NCBI GenBank assembly: GCA_900552495.1
Contig: URZY01000002.1
Coordinates: 62,001 to 126,000, forward strand
DNA: 64,000 nt
Direction: 5' to 3'
From: an uncultured Mycoplasmatota bacterium
GTDB lineage: Bacteria; Bacillota_I; Bacilli_A; RF39; UBA660
Of the stretch, positions 53,362-62,900 are shown piece by piece. The translations under genes and the position numbers were made by a program. The notes beneath the pieces were generated by a model. It made no database searches. It had not been told where the DNA came from and saw only the letters and a list, made by a program, of their open reading frames with translations. The first letter of the stretch is position 1. Each line of letters opens with the position of its first letter.

Positions 53362-53438
53362 GGCGACGTAGCTCAGTTGGCTAGAGCGCTCGGTTCATAC
53401 CCGAAAGGTCGGGGGTTCGACTCCCTCCATCGCTACCA
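53362..53438 (+). tRNA. tRNA-Met (CAT), elongator type
   Basis: A 77-base cloverleaf with encoded CCA; anticodon loop TTCATAC with CAT, and an overall match to the Bacillus elongator Met pattern, including G1-U72. Two stem positions are C-A mismatches: C6 with A67 in the acceptor and C27 with A43 at the top of the anticodon stem. T arm GGGGG TTCGACT CCCTC is sound. Confidence 0.92.
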
Positions 53439-53448
53439 ATAAGTAATT

Positions 53449-53477
53449 AACTAGATAATTTATATCTAGTTTTTTTG
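53449..53477 (+). terminator. Terminator after tRNA-Met
   Basis: AACTAGATA (53449-53457) pairs with TATCTAGTT (53463-53471), followed by Ts. Confidence 0.85.
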
Positions 53478-53526
53478 TGTCATCTAAGCTATACTTAATA
53501 TGATAATGATAAATTGGAGGAAAAAA

Positions 53527-53925
53527 ATGAAAAAGAAGATATTAGTAATATTATTTATCTGCCTTTCAGCAACTGCCTGTAAAAATAAAGACTCAGAAAT
53601 CATCGATTATAGTAAATACAAATTCACTGATATCAGTTGGGAAAGACCTAGTGACAACGACAATGATAAGACATATATAGAATTTTACTCAAATGGCATG
53701 TTTGGATATTACTGTAGTTGCGGTAATCCTATAGAAAACTATGATCTTTGTTCTGAATATACTTATGATGACGCTACCAAAACAATTACTTTAAAATGTG
53801 AAAAGAACTCTAAGAATATAGAAAAAACTATTAAAATCAAATCACAAACATCTAAAAAATTAGTGTTATCCTTTGGAAAAGAAACAAGAACCTTTACTAA
53901 AGGAAACCCTCTAAATCAAACTTAA
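53527..53925 (+). CDS. Small lipoprotein, unknown
   Basis: A 132-residue lipoprotein: MKKKILVILFICLSATAC, with lipobox SATAC and lipid-linked Cys at about residue 18. The mature part has FTDISWERPSD, YIEFYSNGMFGYYCSCG and TYDDATKTITLKCEKN, a small beta-rich domain similar in outline to lipocalin-like lipoproteins. ATG 53527 follows GGAGG; the upstream ATG at 53500 would place that site within the gene. Confidence 0.8.
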   Translation: MKKKILVILFICLSATACKNKDSEIIDYSKYKFTDISWERPSDNDNDKTYIEFYSNGMFGYYCSCGNPIENYDLCSEYTYDDATKTITLKCEKNSKNIEKTIKIKSQTSKKLVLSFGKETRTFTKGNPLNQT

Positions 53926-53940
53926 AGGAAATGTATTAAG

Positions 53941-54612
53941 ATGAGTATAGAAACTGAAATTTTTAAAACAAGTCAATTTATTCCCACCAAACTTCTTAAT
54001 TATGGTTTTGTTAAAAGAAATAATTATCACTATGAGAAATTAATTATGAATAATACTTTTAGAGTTGAATTAGAAATTAATATTGCTGCAAATAATGAAA
54101 TATCAGGCAAAATCTATGACTTATCTTTTGGGGAGGAATACACTAGTTTTCGGCTAGAAGTAGCAAGAGGTAAATTTGCCTCAAGTGTTAGAGCCATTTA
54201 CGAGCAACTCCTTCTCGACATTAAAGACCAATGTACGATAACCAAACTATTCATCTCACCACAAGCTAATCGCATTGCCAAACTTATAGAAAGAGTCTAT
54301 GGTACTATACCAGATTTTCCTTGGGACAAAACCCCAACTGCCGGTGTATTTAGACACGAGTTATCTAAAAAATGGTATGGATTAATCATGAACATAAATA
54401 TAAATAAGCTTTCAGTTGGCGACTACGAAGTTGAAATACTCAATGTAAAAATACCAAAAGATATAATAACAGCCTCCCTTAAAAGAACGGGCTTTTATCC
54501 TGCTTATCATATGAATAAGCAATATTGGTTAACAATAATTTTAGATGAAACATTATCTGATCAAGAAATCATGAATTATATAAATCTTAGTTATAATTTA
54601 ACTAGCCACTAA
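53941..54612 (+). CDS. MmcQ/YjbR-family protein with an N-terminal extension
   Basis: A 223-residue protein. The C-terminal about 110 residues have the YjbR (double wing) pattern: FRHELSKKWYGLIMNI near the start and HMNKQYWLTIILDETLSDQEI near the end. The N-terminal half may be a second, diverged copy (SFRLEVARG, then SVRAIYEQLLLDI). YjbR proteins are DNA-binding-like with unclear function. It lies 15 bases after the lipoprotein gene. Confidence 0.75.
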   Translation: MSIETEIFKTSQFIPTKLLNYGFVKRNNYHYEKLIMNNTFRVELEINIAANNEISGKIYDLSFGEEYTSFRLEVARGKFASSVRAIYEQLLLDIKDQCTITKLFISPQANRIAKLIERVYGTIPDFPWDKTPTAGVFRHELSKKWYGLIMNININKLSVGDYEVEILNVKIPKDIITASLKRTGFYPAYHMNKQYWLTIILDETLSDQEIMNYINLSYNLTSH

Positions 54613-54705
54613 ATGAGCCAAATATAACTAACAAATCCCAAAAACTTACACATTTTATTAAAAGTTACGAATAGAACTTGATAAATATCAAAAAGGAGTT
54701 TTAAA

Positions 54706-54966
54706 ATGATTAAAATAAAATTTGACCGTGAAGAAATGAGAAGCATTGCTTACGATACTGATACAACCAAGGAAATTGGTGAATGCTGTTTTATTGAAAC
54801 TAAAAACATATGGGATATAACACATACCTGGGTATATCAAGATTACCAAGGTCAAGGAATTGCTAAGAAGTTAGTACAAACAGTCATCAACGCTGCAAAA
54901 ATAGACAATAAGCAGCTCACTGCCAGCTGTTCTTACGCACAAAAAATTTTAAATTGTATAAAATAA
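54706..54966 (+). CDS. Short GNAT-type acetyltransferase-like protein
   Basis: An 86-residue protein of the short YjdJ-like GNAT group. DITHTWVYQDYQGQGIAKKLVQTVINAA gives the acetyl-CoA P-loop (QGQGIA for RGxGxA) and helix, and LTASCSYAQKIL the final strand. The substrate is unknown. AAGGAG precedes the ATG. Confidence 0.82.
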   Translation: MIKIKFDREEMRSIAYDTDTTKEIGECCFIETKNIWDITHTWVYQDYQGQGIAKKLVQTVINAAKIDNKQLTASCSYAQKILNCIK

Positions 54967-55010
54967 TCTTTACAAAATTATCTAATTAGGTGTATATTTA
55001 AAGAGACTCT

Positions 55011-55085
55011 TGCCCCATAGCCAAGTGGTAAGGCAGTGCGCTCTGACCGCACGACGCGTTAGTTCGAATCTAACTGGGGCAGCCA
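55011..55085 (+). tRNA. tRNA-Gln (CTG)
   Basis: A 75-base cloverleaf with encoded CCA: acceptor TGCCCCA/TGGGGCA, anticodon stem GTGCG/CGCAC with loop CTCTGAC (CTG), T arm GTTAG TTCGAAT CTAAC. U1-A72 and the discriminator G73 fit bacterial tRNA-Gln. Confidence 0.95.
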
Positions 55086-55094
55086 ATTAGAAAT

Positions 55095-55120
55095 AACTCT
55101 GAATTATTCAGGGTTTTTAT
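55095..55120 (+). terminator. Terminator after tRNA-Gln
   Basis: AACTCTGA (55095-55102) pairs with TCAGGGTT (55108-55115), including one G-U, followed by Ts. Confidence 0.7.
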
Positions 55121-55151
55121 TATGAAAGAATGCATAAAAAGACCATTCTAA

Positions 55152-55180
55152 TTGCTTTTTTAAAAGTTTTAGTATATTAT
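55152..55180 (+). promoter_or_regulatory. Promoter of gltX
   Basis: TTGCTT (55152-55157), a 17-base spacer and TATTAT (55175-55180). The leader to ATG 55210 is too short for a T-box. Confidence 0.6.
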
Positions 55181-55209
55181 TATAAGAGAAATCAAAAAGA
55201 GGTGTAAAT

Positions 55210-56874
55210 ATGGAAAAAAATGAAAGAATAGAATTAGCAGAACTACTATTTCCAAATATAGATAAGGCAAGAGACTATTATGAAAAATTATATCCCGAAC
55301 GAAAATTAAAAGAAAATGCAATGGTTACACGTTATGGACCATCACCAACAGGTAGTGTGCACTTAGGAAATCTATTAAGTGCTTTTGCAGATATGGTCTA
55401 TGCTAGACAAAGTGGTGGAAGTTTCTTTTTAAGAATTGAAGATACCGATCAAAAAAGAATGATTGATGGAGGCATTGAAAATATAACTGGCGTTTTACAT
55501 GATTTTAACATATTGCCAACAGAAGGTTATTCATTTGGTGGGGAATACGGACCATATATCCAAAGTGAAAGAACTAATATTTATCAGACTTATGTTAAAG
55601 ATATGATTATTAATGGTCACGCCTATCCATGCTTTATGACAGAAGAAGAGATCGCCACTATTAGAGAAGAACAAGAAATTAATAAGACTAAAATAGGAAT
55701 TTATGGTCACTACGCTGCTGATCGTGATTTATCCTTAGAAGAAGTAAAAGAAAAAATAGCTAATGGTGAAGATTATGTAATTCGTTTAAAATCACCAGGT
55801 AATCCAAATAATACTATTGAAGTAGAAGATTGCATCAAAGGAAAACTAAAATTTCCTGAACATGATGTTGATACAGTACTATTAAAGAAAGATGGGACAC
55901 CAACTTACCACTTTGCTCATGCGATAGACGATCACCTAATGCATACAACTCATGTAATTCGTGGTGACGAATGGGTAAGTAGTTTACCATTACATATTCA
56001 ATTATTTGAAATCTTAGGTTTTAAACCAGTTAAATATGCCCATATCGCCCCAATTACCATTAAAGATAAAGAAACCGGAAATATTCGTAAAATAAGCAAA
56101 AGAAAAGATCCTTGGTTTGGAGTAAAATATTATGACGAGAATGGTATTCCAATCGAAGCTTTACACTTATATTTAGCAACAATTACAAATACAAATTTTG
56201 AAGAATGGTATTTAAATAATACCGACAAAGATATTAGTGAATTCGTTTTCAGCTTTGAAAAACAAGCTATCGGCGGAACTTCCTTCGACGAAGCCAAATT
56301 AGTAAATCTATGTAAAACCTATTTTTCTCGTAAAAGTGGCAAAGAAGTTTATGAGGAAACACTTGCTTGGGCTAGAAAACACGACAATGACTATGCTAAT
56401 CTACTAGAAGAAAACAAAGAATCAATGATTGCTTTCTTTAACATCGAAAAGGATAGTACTCGTCCTCGTAAAGATATTGCCAAATATAGCGACGTTAAAG
56501 AAGAATTTTCTTATGCGATTGATTTTTTATTTAAAAAAGAGAATTATCAGAAATTAGATAGTGATAAAATCTATGATACTGAATTAGTAACTGACTATGT
56601 AGAAAATATTTTAAATTTAGATGTAACAAATGAAGAATGGTTTGCTGCAATCAAAGAGTTTGCAAGCGCCAATGGTTATGCTGCTAATCCAAAAGATTAT
56701 AAAAAATCTCCAGCAGATTATAAAGGACATGTCGGAGATGTTTGTGAAGCACTTCGCGTCATCATAACCGGTAGAACTAAATCTCCAGATTTATTTTCAA
56801 TCATGAAAATCATCGGGAAAGATAAAATAAAAGAACGTATAGAAATGTTTAAAAATTATCAAAATAACAAGTAA
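55210..56874 (+). CDS. gltX: Glutamyl-tRNA synthetase
   Basis: A class I synthetase of 554 residues that charges tRNA-Glu (and tRNA-Gln in organisms using GatCAB). The HIGH-type motif is in GPSPTGSVHLGNLLSA (about residues 43-58) and the KMSKS-type motif is KISKR (about 294-298). IEDTDQKR and the catalytic-domain insertions are present. It is longer than the usual 480-500 residues, because of an N-terminal extension of about 35 residues and C-terminal length. AGAGGTG precedes the ATG. GluRS specificity over GlnRS is by overall pattern. Confidence 0.93.
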   Translation: MEKNERIELAELLFPNIDKARDYYEKLYPERKLKENAMVTRYGPSPTGSVHLGNLLSAFADMVYARQSGGSFFLRIEDTDQKRMIDGGIENITGVLHDFNILPTEGYSFGGEYGPYIQSERTNIYQTYVKDMIINGHAYPCFMTEEEIATIREEQEINKTKIGIYGHYAADRDLSLEEVKEKIANGEDYVIRLKSPGNPNNTIEVEDCIKGKLKFPEHDVDTVLLKKDGTPTYHFAHAIDDHLMHTTHVIRGDEWVSSLPLHIQLFEILGFKPVKYAHIAPITIKDKETGNIRKISKRKDPWFGVKYYDENGIPIEALHLYLATITNTNFEEWYLNNTDKDISEFVFSFEKQAIGGTSFDEAKLVNLCKTYFSRKSGKEVYEETLAWARKHDNDYANLLEENKESMIAFFNIEKDSTRPRKDIAKYSDVKEEFSYAIDFLFKKENYQKLDSDKIYDTELVTDYVENILNLDVTNEEWFAAIKEFASANGYAANPKDYKKSPADYKGHVGDVCEALRVIITGRTKSPDLFSIMKIIGKDKIKERIEMFKNYQNNK

Positions 56875-56878
56875 AAAT

Positions 56879-56905
56879 AACTAGTAAAATCTAGTTGTTT
56901 TTCTT
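56879..56905 (+). terminator. Terminator after gltX
   Basis: AACTAG (56879-56884) pairs with CTAGTT (56891-56896), followed by GTTTTTC. Confidence 0.6.
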
Positions 56906-56953
56906 TGCAGTATTATCCCATTCATGATAAAATTAAACATAGGAGGAATATTT

Positions 56954-57526
56954 ATGAAAAAACATACCGGATTAATTATTTTAGGAGTAGTTATTATAAT
57001 TGTTATTGTTGCTATCTTTTCATTAAGTACAACGTATAATAATTTTGTTGAATTAGGGGAAAATGTAAAAACAAAAGAAGCGGCTATTGACGTAGCTTTA
57101 GAAAGACGAGCTGACTTAATTCCTAATTTAGTAAGCACTGTCAAAGGTTATGCCGCTCACGAAGAAGAAGTTATCGACAACATTACTAGTGCTAGAGAAA
57201 ATCTTTTAAAAGCTGATGACATAGAAGAGAAAAGTGCCGCTAACAATGAGTTGACCAGTGCCATTAGTTCTCTAATGGTTATTGTTGAAAATTATCCTGA
57301 TCTAAAAGCAAACACTAATTTTATTAATTTACAAGATGAACTAGCTGGAACTGAAAATAGAATTGCCGTTGCTAGAAAAGATTATAATGATGCCGCTAAA
57401 ACATACAATACAGCTATAAAAAAATTTCCTGGTAATATTATTGCAAATTTATTTGATTTTGATGACGTTGATTATTTTGAAGTTTCAACTGATAAAAGTG
57501 CTGTCCCTGAAGTTAATTTTGAATAA
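56954..57526 (+). CDS. LemA-family membrane protein
   Basis: A 190-residue protein with an N-terminal membrane helix (GLIILGVVIIIVIVAIFSL) and the LemA pattern: TTYNNFVELGENVKTKEAAIDVALERRADLIPNLVSTVKGYAAHE. LemA proteins are helical-bundle proteins facing outward, often paired with TPM or HtpX genes. AGGAGGA precedes ATG 56954; the longer frame from 56924 lacks a site. It is cotranscribed with the TPM gene 30 bases on. Confidence 0.92.
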   Translation: MKKHTGLIILGVVIIIVIVAIFSLSTTYNNFVELGENVKTKEAAIDVALERRADLIPNLVSTVKGYAAHEEEVIDNITSARENLLKADDIEEKSAANNELTSAISSLMVIVENYPDLKANTNFINLQDELAGTENRIAVARKDYNDAAKTYNTAIKKFPGNIIANLFDFDDVDYFEVSTDKSAVPEVNFE

Positions 57527-57556
57527 TAAAAGTATTCTTATGAGCCGAGGTGTTTT

Positions 57557-58471
57557 ATGAACAAAAAAATTATCAGTATATTAATTATCTTATTCGGATT
57601 ATTCAATATAACCAATGTCCAGGCTCTACCAAGTGCAACTAAAGAATTTTATATAAATGACTTTGCTAACTTATTATCAGAAGATACCAAAAATTACATT
57701 TTAAAAACTTCAGTGGCCCTTGAAAAAGAAACCACTGCACAAGTAGTCGTTGTAACAGTTCCTTCTCTTGACGGAGCATCTATTGAGGAATATGCTACTG
57801 AACTATTCCGAGATTATGGAATTGGTGCCAAAGATAAAAATAACGGCTTATTGCTTCTCTTAGCCCTAGAAGAACGTCAATTTCGTGTAGAAGTTGGTTA
57901 TGGTCTGGAAGAAGTTCTAACCGATGGTCTAACAGGAAGATATCAGGATCAATACATCATCCCTTATTTAAAAGAAAATAACTGGGATAAGGGTATAAAA
58001 AATGGATATAGTGCTTTTGTAAAGAAACTCTGTGAATATTACAACGTAGATACATTAAATGTTGCCGAAGTGCATACCAAAACCAATCAAGAAAATACCT
58101 CAACCGAAACTGAAGAACCATTTGCAATATCAGCAATACTAGGTGTGATTTTTGGAACTATTATTGGTTCCCTAATTAAGTCAAAATCTAGAAATACAAA
58201 TCATAAAAACACCAAGAATATTATTGCTAGCCTTACAGGGGTTGCCAATATTGCTTCATTTACACTAATTGGTCGATTTCTTGGAACCTCATCTGTTGGC
58301 ACCTTTTTAATTTCAGAAATAGTCATGATTGTTATAATTATCTTTAGTCATGGAACAGGCTACTATAATCATCGTGGTGGCTATAGGACCTCTTCGAGAA
58401 GTGGTAGTTTTGGTGGATTCCATGGTGGAGGAGGCTCATCTGGTGGCGGTGGAAGTACTCGTGGTTTTTAA
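57557..58471 (+). CDS. TPM-domain (YgcG-like) membrane protein
   Basis: A 304-residue protein: a signal peptide (about 1-23), a TPM domain (KEFYINDFANLLSEDTKNYIL, TTAQVVVVTVPSLDG, NGLLLLLALEERQFRVEVGYGLEEVL with the conserved GYGLE), then two or three membrane helices after residue 190. The tail is Gly/Ser-rich (GGFHGGGGSSGGGGSTRGF), typical of the family. Its pairing with LemA is well known. A role in envelope protein quality control is only inferred. Confidence 0.92.
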   Translation: MNKKIISILIILFGLFNITNVQALPSATKEFYINDFANLLSEDTKNYILKTSVALEKETTAQVVVVTVPSLDGASIEEYATELFRDYGIGAKDKNNGLLLLLALEERQFRVEVGYGLEEVLTDGLTGRYQDQYIIPYLKENNWDKGIKNGYSAFVKKLCEYYNVDTLNVAEVHTKTNQENTSTETEEPFAISAILGVIFGTIIGSLIKSKSRNTNHKNTKNIIASLTGVANIASFTLIGRFLGTSSVGTFLISEIVMIVIIIFSHGTGYYNHRGGYRTSSRSGSFGGFHGGGGSSGGGGSTRGF

Positions 58472-58488
58472 AAACAGTCAAAAAATGT

Positions 58489-58518
58489 AAGATTCTCTTT
58501 GATAGGGAGTCTTTTTTT
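58489..58518 (+). terminator. Terminator after the TPM gene, overlapping the mutS promoter
   Basis: AAGATTCTC (58489-58497) pairs with GGGAGTCTT (about 58505-58513) using G-U pairs, then a T-run. A possible -35 (TTTGAT, 58498-58503) and -10 (TATAAT, 58521-58526) for mutS lie across the same bases. Confidence 0.7.
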
Positions 58519-58559
58519 GTTATAATAATATGGAATATGTACGATGTAGGTGAAGTAAA

Positions 58560-61115
58560 ATGAAACGAAGTGAAGTAGATAGAACTAAATTAAGTCCTAT
58601 GATGCAACAATATATGGAGATAAAAGATAACTATGAAGATAGCATTATCTTTTTTAGACTGGGAGATTTTTATGAAATGTTCTTTGATGACGCAATAATT
58701 GCTTCCCGCATTTTAGAGCTAACTTTAACAGGCAAACAAGCCGGCCTTGAAGAAAGAGTACCAATGTGTGGCATTCCCCATCATGCTTATTCTTCATATG
58801 TTGATACTTTAATAGAGAAGGGGTATAAAGTAGCCATTTGTGAACAGTTAGATGATCCTAAAGAAACAAAAGGGATGGTTAGACGTGACGTTGTTCAGGT
58901 TATCACAAAAGGCACGAGAATAGATGCTAACATTGATTCTAAAAACAATAATTTTATTGCAAATATTTATGATTTCTCCTATTGTTATGGAATTAGTTAC
59001 ATTGACATTTCTACTGGTGAAGTATATGTTACCTTAATTGAAGGCGAAATTGATCGTGCAATAAAAGAGATAACAAGGAACGGTTTTAAAGAAGTAATTG
59101 TCAACGATCCAATTGATCGAGAAATAGTCCAACGTCTACGTACTCAACACGAAATCTTGGTTACAATTACCAAAGAAGAATTAAATGATCCAAATTATGA
59201 TTATATCTACCAGAACTTAGAAGATGTTCGTTTAATTAACACCTTAAAACATCTACTTTATTATATTATTGATACAAAAAAAGGAGATATGCATCATCTT
59301 CAACGAGCAACGGTTATCAAATCAAGTGAGTTTCTAGAGTTCGATGTTAATACAAAGAAAAACCTAGAATTAGTAGAAACCTTAAGAAATAGAGAACGCC
59401 AATACTCATTATTATGGTTACTAGATAAAAACAAAACTGCCATGGGATCAAGATTCTTAAAACATAATATAGAAAACCCACTAACTTCTAAAGAAGAAAT
59501 AGAAAGACGTTATGATCTTGTTTCTAAACTATCAACCGAATTCATTTTAAGAGATGATTTGATTAAAGAACTATCTGAAGTATATGATCTAGAACGTCTT
59601 TGTGGTCGTATAACCTATGGTAATTTAAATGCCAAAGATTTGTTACAACTAAAATCGTCATTAAAAGCTTTACCACACATTAAAGAAATTCTTCTTGAAC
59701 TAAAATATGATAAAAAGATTGATACTTTTGAAGATTTATATTCATTATTAGAAAGAACAATTAACGAAGATGCTCCATTTACTCTGCATGAGGGGCGATT
59801 AATCAAACCTGGATACAATAAAGAATTAGATGAATTAAAAGAAATAAGTAGTGGTTCTAAAGATTTTATTTTAACGCTCGAGCAAGAAGAGCGTGAACGA
59901 ACAGGAATAAAGAATTTAAAAGTAGGTTTTAATAAAGTATTTGGCTACTATATTGAAGTATCAAAAGGCCAATGCTCATTAGTTAAAGAGGAATACGGTT
60001 ATGATCGTAAGCAAACTCTTGCCAATTGTGAAAGATTTACAACCCCTCTTTTAAAAGAAAAAGAAAATATCATATTAGGGGCCGAAGAAAAGATTATTTC
60101 CTTGGAATATAAACTTTTTATGGATATAAGAGAAGTTGTTAAACGTTATATAAATGGTCTGCAAAAACTAGCTAAGACACTTAGTGAAGTTGATATGCTC
60201 CAATCATTCTCTATAGTTTCGGATACATACAAATTTACTCGTCCAACCTTGACAACCGAACGCAATATAAAAATGCTTGAATGTCGTCATCCAGTTGTAG
60301 AACAAGTAATGAAAGACAAATATATTCCTAACGATATAGTGATGGATAAAACAACAGATATTTTACTTATTACCGGTCCAAATATGGCTGGTAAATCAAC
60401 TTATATGCGGCAATGTGCCATCACAGTAATAATGGCTCAAATTGGTTGTTTTGTGCCCTGTAAAAGTTGTACAATGCCAATATTCGATAAGATTTTTACT
60501 CGTATTGGCGCTAGTGACGATTTAGTTAGTGGTGAATCAACTTTCATGGTTGAAATGAAGGAAGCCAATTATGCCATTTCAGAAGCCACCGAAAAAAGCT
60601 TAATTCTCTTTGATGAATTAGGCCGCGGAACAGCCACGTACGATGGAATGAGTCTTGCCCAAGCAATCCTTGAATACATTCATGACAAAATAAAGGCCAA
60701 AACAATGTTTTCCACTCACTATCATGAACTAACTGTTTTAGAAAAAGATTTAAAGCATTTAAAAAATGTTCACGTTTCCGCAATTGAGGAAAATGGAACA
60801 GTAACATTCCTTCACAAAGTAAAAAATGGTGCCGTTGATAAAAGTTACGGAATCCATGTTGCATCTTTGGCCCACCTCCCTCAATCATTAATTGAAAGAG
60901 CAAGTGATGTCCTAAGTGTTTATGAAAAAAAGAATGTAAAAAAAGAAACCTTTACACAAACCTCACTTTTTGAATTAACCGAAAGCGAAACTGAAGAAAA
61001 GATTAATGCTACTGAAGAAAAAATAAAAAATATTAATCCCCTAGAAATGACCCCAATGGAAGCATTAAGTTTTCTTTACGAATTAAACAAAGAAGTAAAG
61101 GACAAAAGTAAATAA
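58560..61115 (+). CDS. mutS: DNA mismatch repair protein MutS
   Basis: An 851-residue MutS that recognises mismatches. The mismatch-binding motif is in FFRLGDFYEMFFDDA (Phe-x-Glu within FYE, about residue 38-40). The connector and lever domains follow, then the ATPase with GPNMAGKST (about 607-615), LFDELGRGTATYDG (Walker B) and STHYHEL. It is full length, without the Smr domain of MutS2. Its partner mutL is 24 kb upstream. AGGTGAAG precedes the ATG. Confidence 0.98.
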   Translation: MKRSEVDRTKLSPMMQQYMEIKDNYEDSIIFFRLGDFYEMFFDDAIIASRILELTLTGKQAGLEERVPMCGIPHHAYSSYVDTLIEKGYKVAICEQLDDPKETKGMVRRDVVQVITKGTRIDANIDSKNNNFIANIYDFSYCYGISYIDISTGEVYVTLIEGEIDRAIKEITRNGFKEVIVNDPIDREIVQRLRTQHEILVTITKEELNDPNYDYIYQNLEDVRLINTLKHLLYYIIDTKKGDMHHLQRATVIKSSEFLEFDVNTKKNLELVETLRNRERQYSLLWLLDKNKTAMGSRFLKHNIENPLTSKEEIERRYDLVSKLSTEFILRDDLIKELSEVYDLERLCGRITYGNLNAKDLLQLKSSLKALPHIKEILLELKYDKKIDTFEDLYSLLERTINEDAPFTLHEGRLIKPGYNKELDELKEISSGSKDFILTLEQEERERTGIKNLKVGFNKVFGYYIEVSKGQCSLVKEEYGYDRKQTLANCERFTTPLLKEKENIILGAEEKIISLEYKLFMDIREVVKRYINGLQKLAKTLSEVDMLQSFSIVSDTYKFTRPTLTTERNIKMLECRHPVVEQVMKDKYIPNDIVMDKTTDILLITGPNMAGKSTYMRQCAITVIMAQIGCFVPCKSCTMPIFDKIFTRIGASDDLVSGESTFMVEMKEANYAISEATEKSLILFDELGRGTATYDGMSLAQAILEYIHDKIKAKTMFSTHYHELTVLEKDLKHLKNVHVSAIEENGTVTFLHKVKNGAVDKSYGIHVASLAHLPQSLIERASDVLSVYEKKNVKKETFTQTSLFELTESETEEKINATEEKIKNINPLEMTPMEALSFLYELNKEVKDKSK

Positions 61116-61135
61116 TAAAAATTAAACCTAAATAA

Positions 61136-61165
61136 TTGTAAAAAATGAATTTAATATGTTAAAAT
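61136..61165 (+). promoter_or_regulatory. Promoter of nusB
   Basis: TTGTAA (61136-61141), an 18-base spacer and TAAAAT (61160-61165), followed by AGGTGAT before ATG 61181. Confidence 0.6.
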
Positions 61166-61180
61166 AAGGTAGGTGATTTT

Positions 61181-61582
61181 ATGAAAAATAGAAGTGAACT
61201 TAGAGAAGTAATTATGAAGGTAATTTATCAAGTAAATTTACTAGAAGAAGCTAAATTAGATTATGATTTACAAGATTTAATTAAAGAGCAAATAGAAATT
61301 CAAAATGATTTTGTCAACACCACTATTGCCGGTATCTTAGAACATAAAAAAAATATATATAAAATAGCCGATAAATACCTAAACAAATGGACAATGTCTC
61401 GTTTAAATAAAGTTGATCAAGCAATTCTTACACTTGGAATCTATGAACTTTTATATACTGATACCCCAAGTGTTGTAGCTATAAATGAAGCAATTGAGTT
61501 ATCAAAACTTTATTCGGATGAAGCTGTTACTAAAATGATTAATGGCGTTTTAGATAAGGTTTATCATGAAGAAGAGAAATAA
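61181..61582 (+). CDS. nusB: Transcription antitermination factor NusB
   Basis: A 133-residue all-helical protein of rRNA antitermination. The start NRSELREVIMKVIYQVNL matches the usual RxxARExxLQxLY pattern, and the second half reads LNKVDQAILTLGIYELLY then NEAIELSKLYSDEAVTKMINGVLDKV, the family hallmark. AGGTGAT precedes the ATG. xseA and xseB follow as in Bacillus. Confidence 0.96.
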   Translation: MKNRSELREVIMKVIYQVNLLEEAKLDYDLQDLIKEQIEIQNDFVNTTIAGILEHKKNIYKIADKYLNKWTMSRLNKVDQAILTLGIYELLYTDTPSVVAINEAIELSKLYSDEAVTKMINGVLDKVYHEEEK

Positions 61583-61607
61583 AAATACAGTTTTTGTATT
61601 TTTTTAC
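61581..61607 (+). terminator. Possible terminator between nusB and xseA
   Basis: AAAAATAC (61581-61588) pairs with GTATTTTT (61596-61603), then TT. Weak, A-U-rich stem. Confidence 0.5.
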
Positions 61608-61635
61608 TTTAATTCTATAGAAGGTCGGTGGTAAC

Positions 61636-62889
61636 ATGAACGATAAATATATAACCGTTTCACAACTAACAAGATATATTAAATATAAAATAGATAACGA
61701 TATACATTTAAACGAAGTTTTTTTAAAAGGTGAGATATCAAACTTTAAAGCTCATACTAGAGGACACTACTATTTTACTTTAAAAGATGAGGGCAGTCGC
61801 ATCAACGCTGTTATGTTTGCCTCAGCAACCAAAAATATTAAGTTTTTACCCCAAGATGGTATGAAAGTACTTGTGACTGGTAAAATAAGCGTATTTGAGG
61901 CTAATGGAGGCTATCAAATATATGTAAATGATATGTTAGAAGACGGTGTAGGGAATTTATACATTGCTTTTGAGCAATTAAAGAAAAAATTGGAAACTGA
62001 AGGACTATTTGATCAAAAAATAAAAAAAGCCATCCCCAAAATTCCTACTAAAGTAGGTGTTGTAACCGCTCCAACCGGAGCCGCCATCAAAGATATAGTC
62101 TCAACAATCAAAAGACGTTGGCCGCTAGCAGAAATTATTCTCTTTCCATCCTTGGTTCAAGGTGAAGAAGCTGCCGCTGATATTGTTAAACAAATTGAGC
62201 GCAGCAAAGACTATAATCTTGATACCTTAATAGTAGGACGTGGTGGTGGAAGTATTGAAGATTTATGGCCATTTAATGAAGAAATTGTTGCTCGAGCAAT
62301 CTATAACTGCCAAACCCCAATAATAAGTGCCGTTGGTCATGAAATAGATTTTACTATTGCTGATTTTGTCGCAGATTTACGTGCTCCGACTCCAACTGGA
62401 GCTGCCGAACTAGCTGTTCCAGCAATAAGTGATGTAGCAAATTATTTAAATCAATTAAAAATCCGACTAAATAAAGCTATTAGCAATAAAATCACAATTA
62501 ATAAACAAAAGATCACAGAACTAACTAATCGCTATATTTTTACTAATCCATTAAGTATTTATCAAACAAAAGAAATACTATTTGATAGTATTATTGAACG
62601 TTTAAAATATGCAACCACCAATTTAATAAGTCTCAAAGAAAAACAATTTTTAAATATTAAAAATTCATATATATTGGCCAATCCTTTTCAATTACTTGAT
62701 AAGAAGGCCAATCGTTATTTGCAAATAATATCAAAATTAGAAACCTTAAGCCCACTATTAACCTTACAAAGAGGTTATACCATGACCAAAATAGCTGGCA
62801 AAGTAATTACAAGTTCTAAAAATATAAAGAAAGATAGTAATTTAGAAATAGAATTTAGTGATGGAAGCATCACTGCCAAAGTATTATAG
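61636..62889 (+). CDS. xseA: Exonuclease VII large subunit
   Basis: A 417-residue protein (usually about 440-460). It has an N-terminal OB fold (LKGEISNFKAHTRGHYYFTLKDEGSRI), the catalytic domain (VGVVTAPTGAAIKDI, LIVGRGGGSIEDLWPFNEE, ISAVGHEIDFTIADFVADLRAPTPTGAAE) and a shortened coiled coil before the final GYTM segment. Exo VII degrades single-stranded DNA from both ends. The start has GGTCGGTGG. It is followed 11 bases later by xseB. Confidence 0.97.
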   Translation: MNDKYITVSQLTRYIKYKIDNDIHLNEVFLKGEISNFKAHTRGHYYFTLKDEGSRINAVMFASATKNIKFLPQDGMKVLVTGKISVFEANGGYQIYVNDMLEDGVGNLYIAFEQLKKKLETEGLFDQKIKKAIPKIPTKVGVVTAPTGAAIKDIVSTIKRRWPLAEIILFPSLVQGEEAAADIVKQIERSKDYNLDTLIVGRGGGSIEDLWPFNEEIVARAIYNCQTPIISAVGHEIDFTIADFVADLRAPTPTGAAELAVPAISDVANYLNQLKIRLNKAISNKITINKQKITELTNRYIFTNPLSIYQTKEILFDSIIERLKYATTNLISLKEKQFLNIKNSYILANPFQLLDKKANRYLQIISKLETLSPLLTLQRGYTMTKIAGKVITSSKNIKKDSNLEIEFSDGSITAKVL

Positions 62890-62900
62890 GAGGAATAATT

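Noticed and set aside
55086..55209. T-box riboswitch before gltX
   Set aside because: The gap is mostly the tRNA terminator and a promoter whose leader is only about 25 bases long; no T-box sequence is seen.
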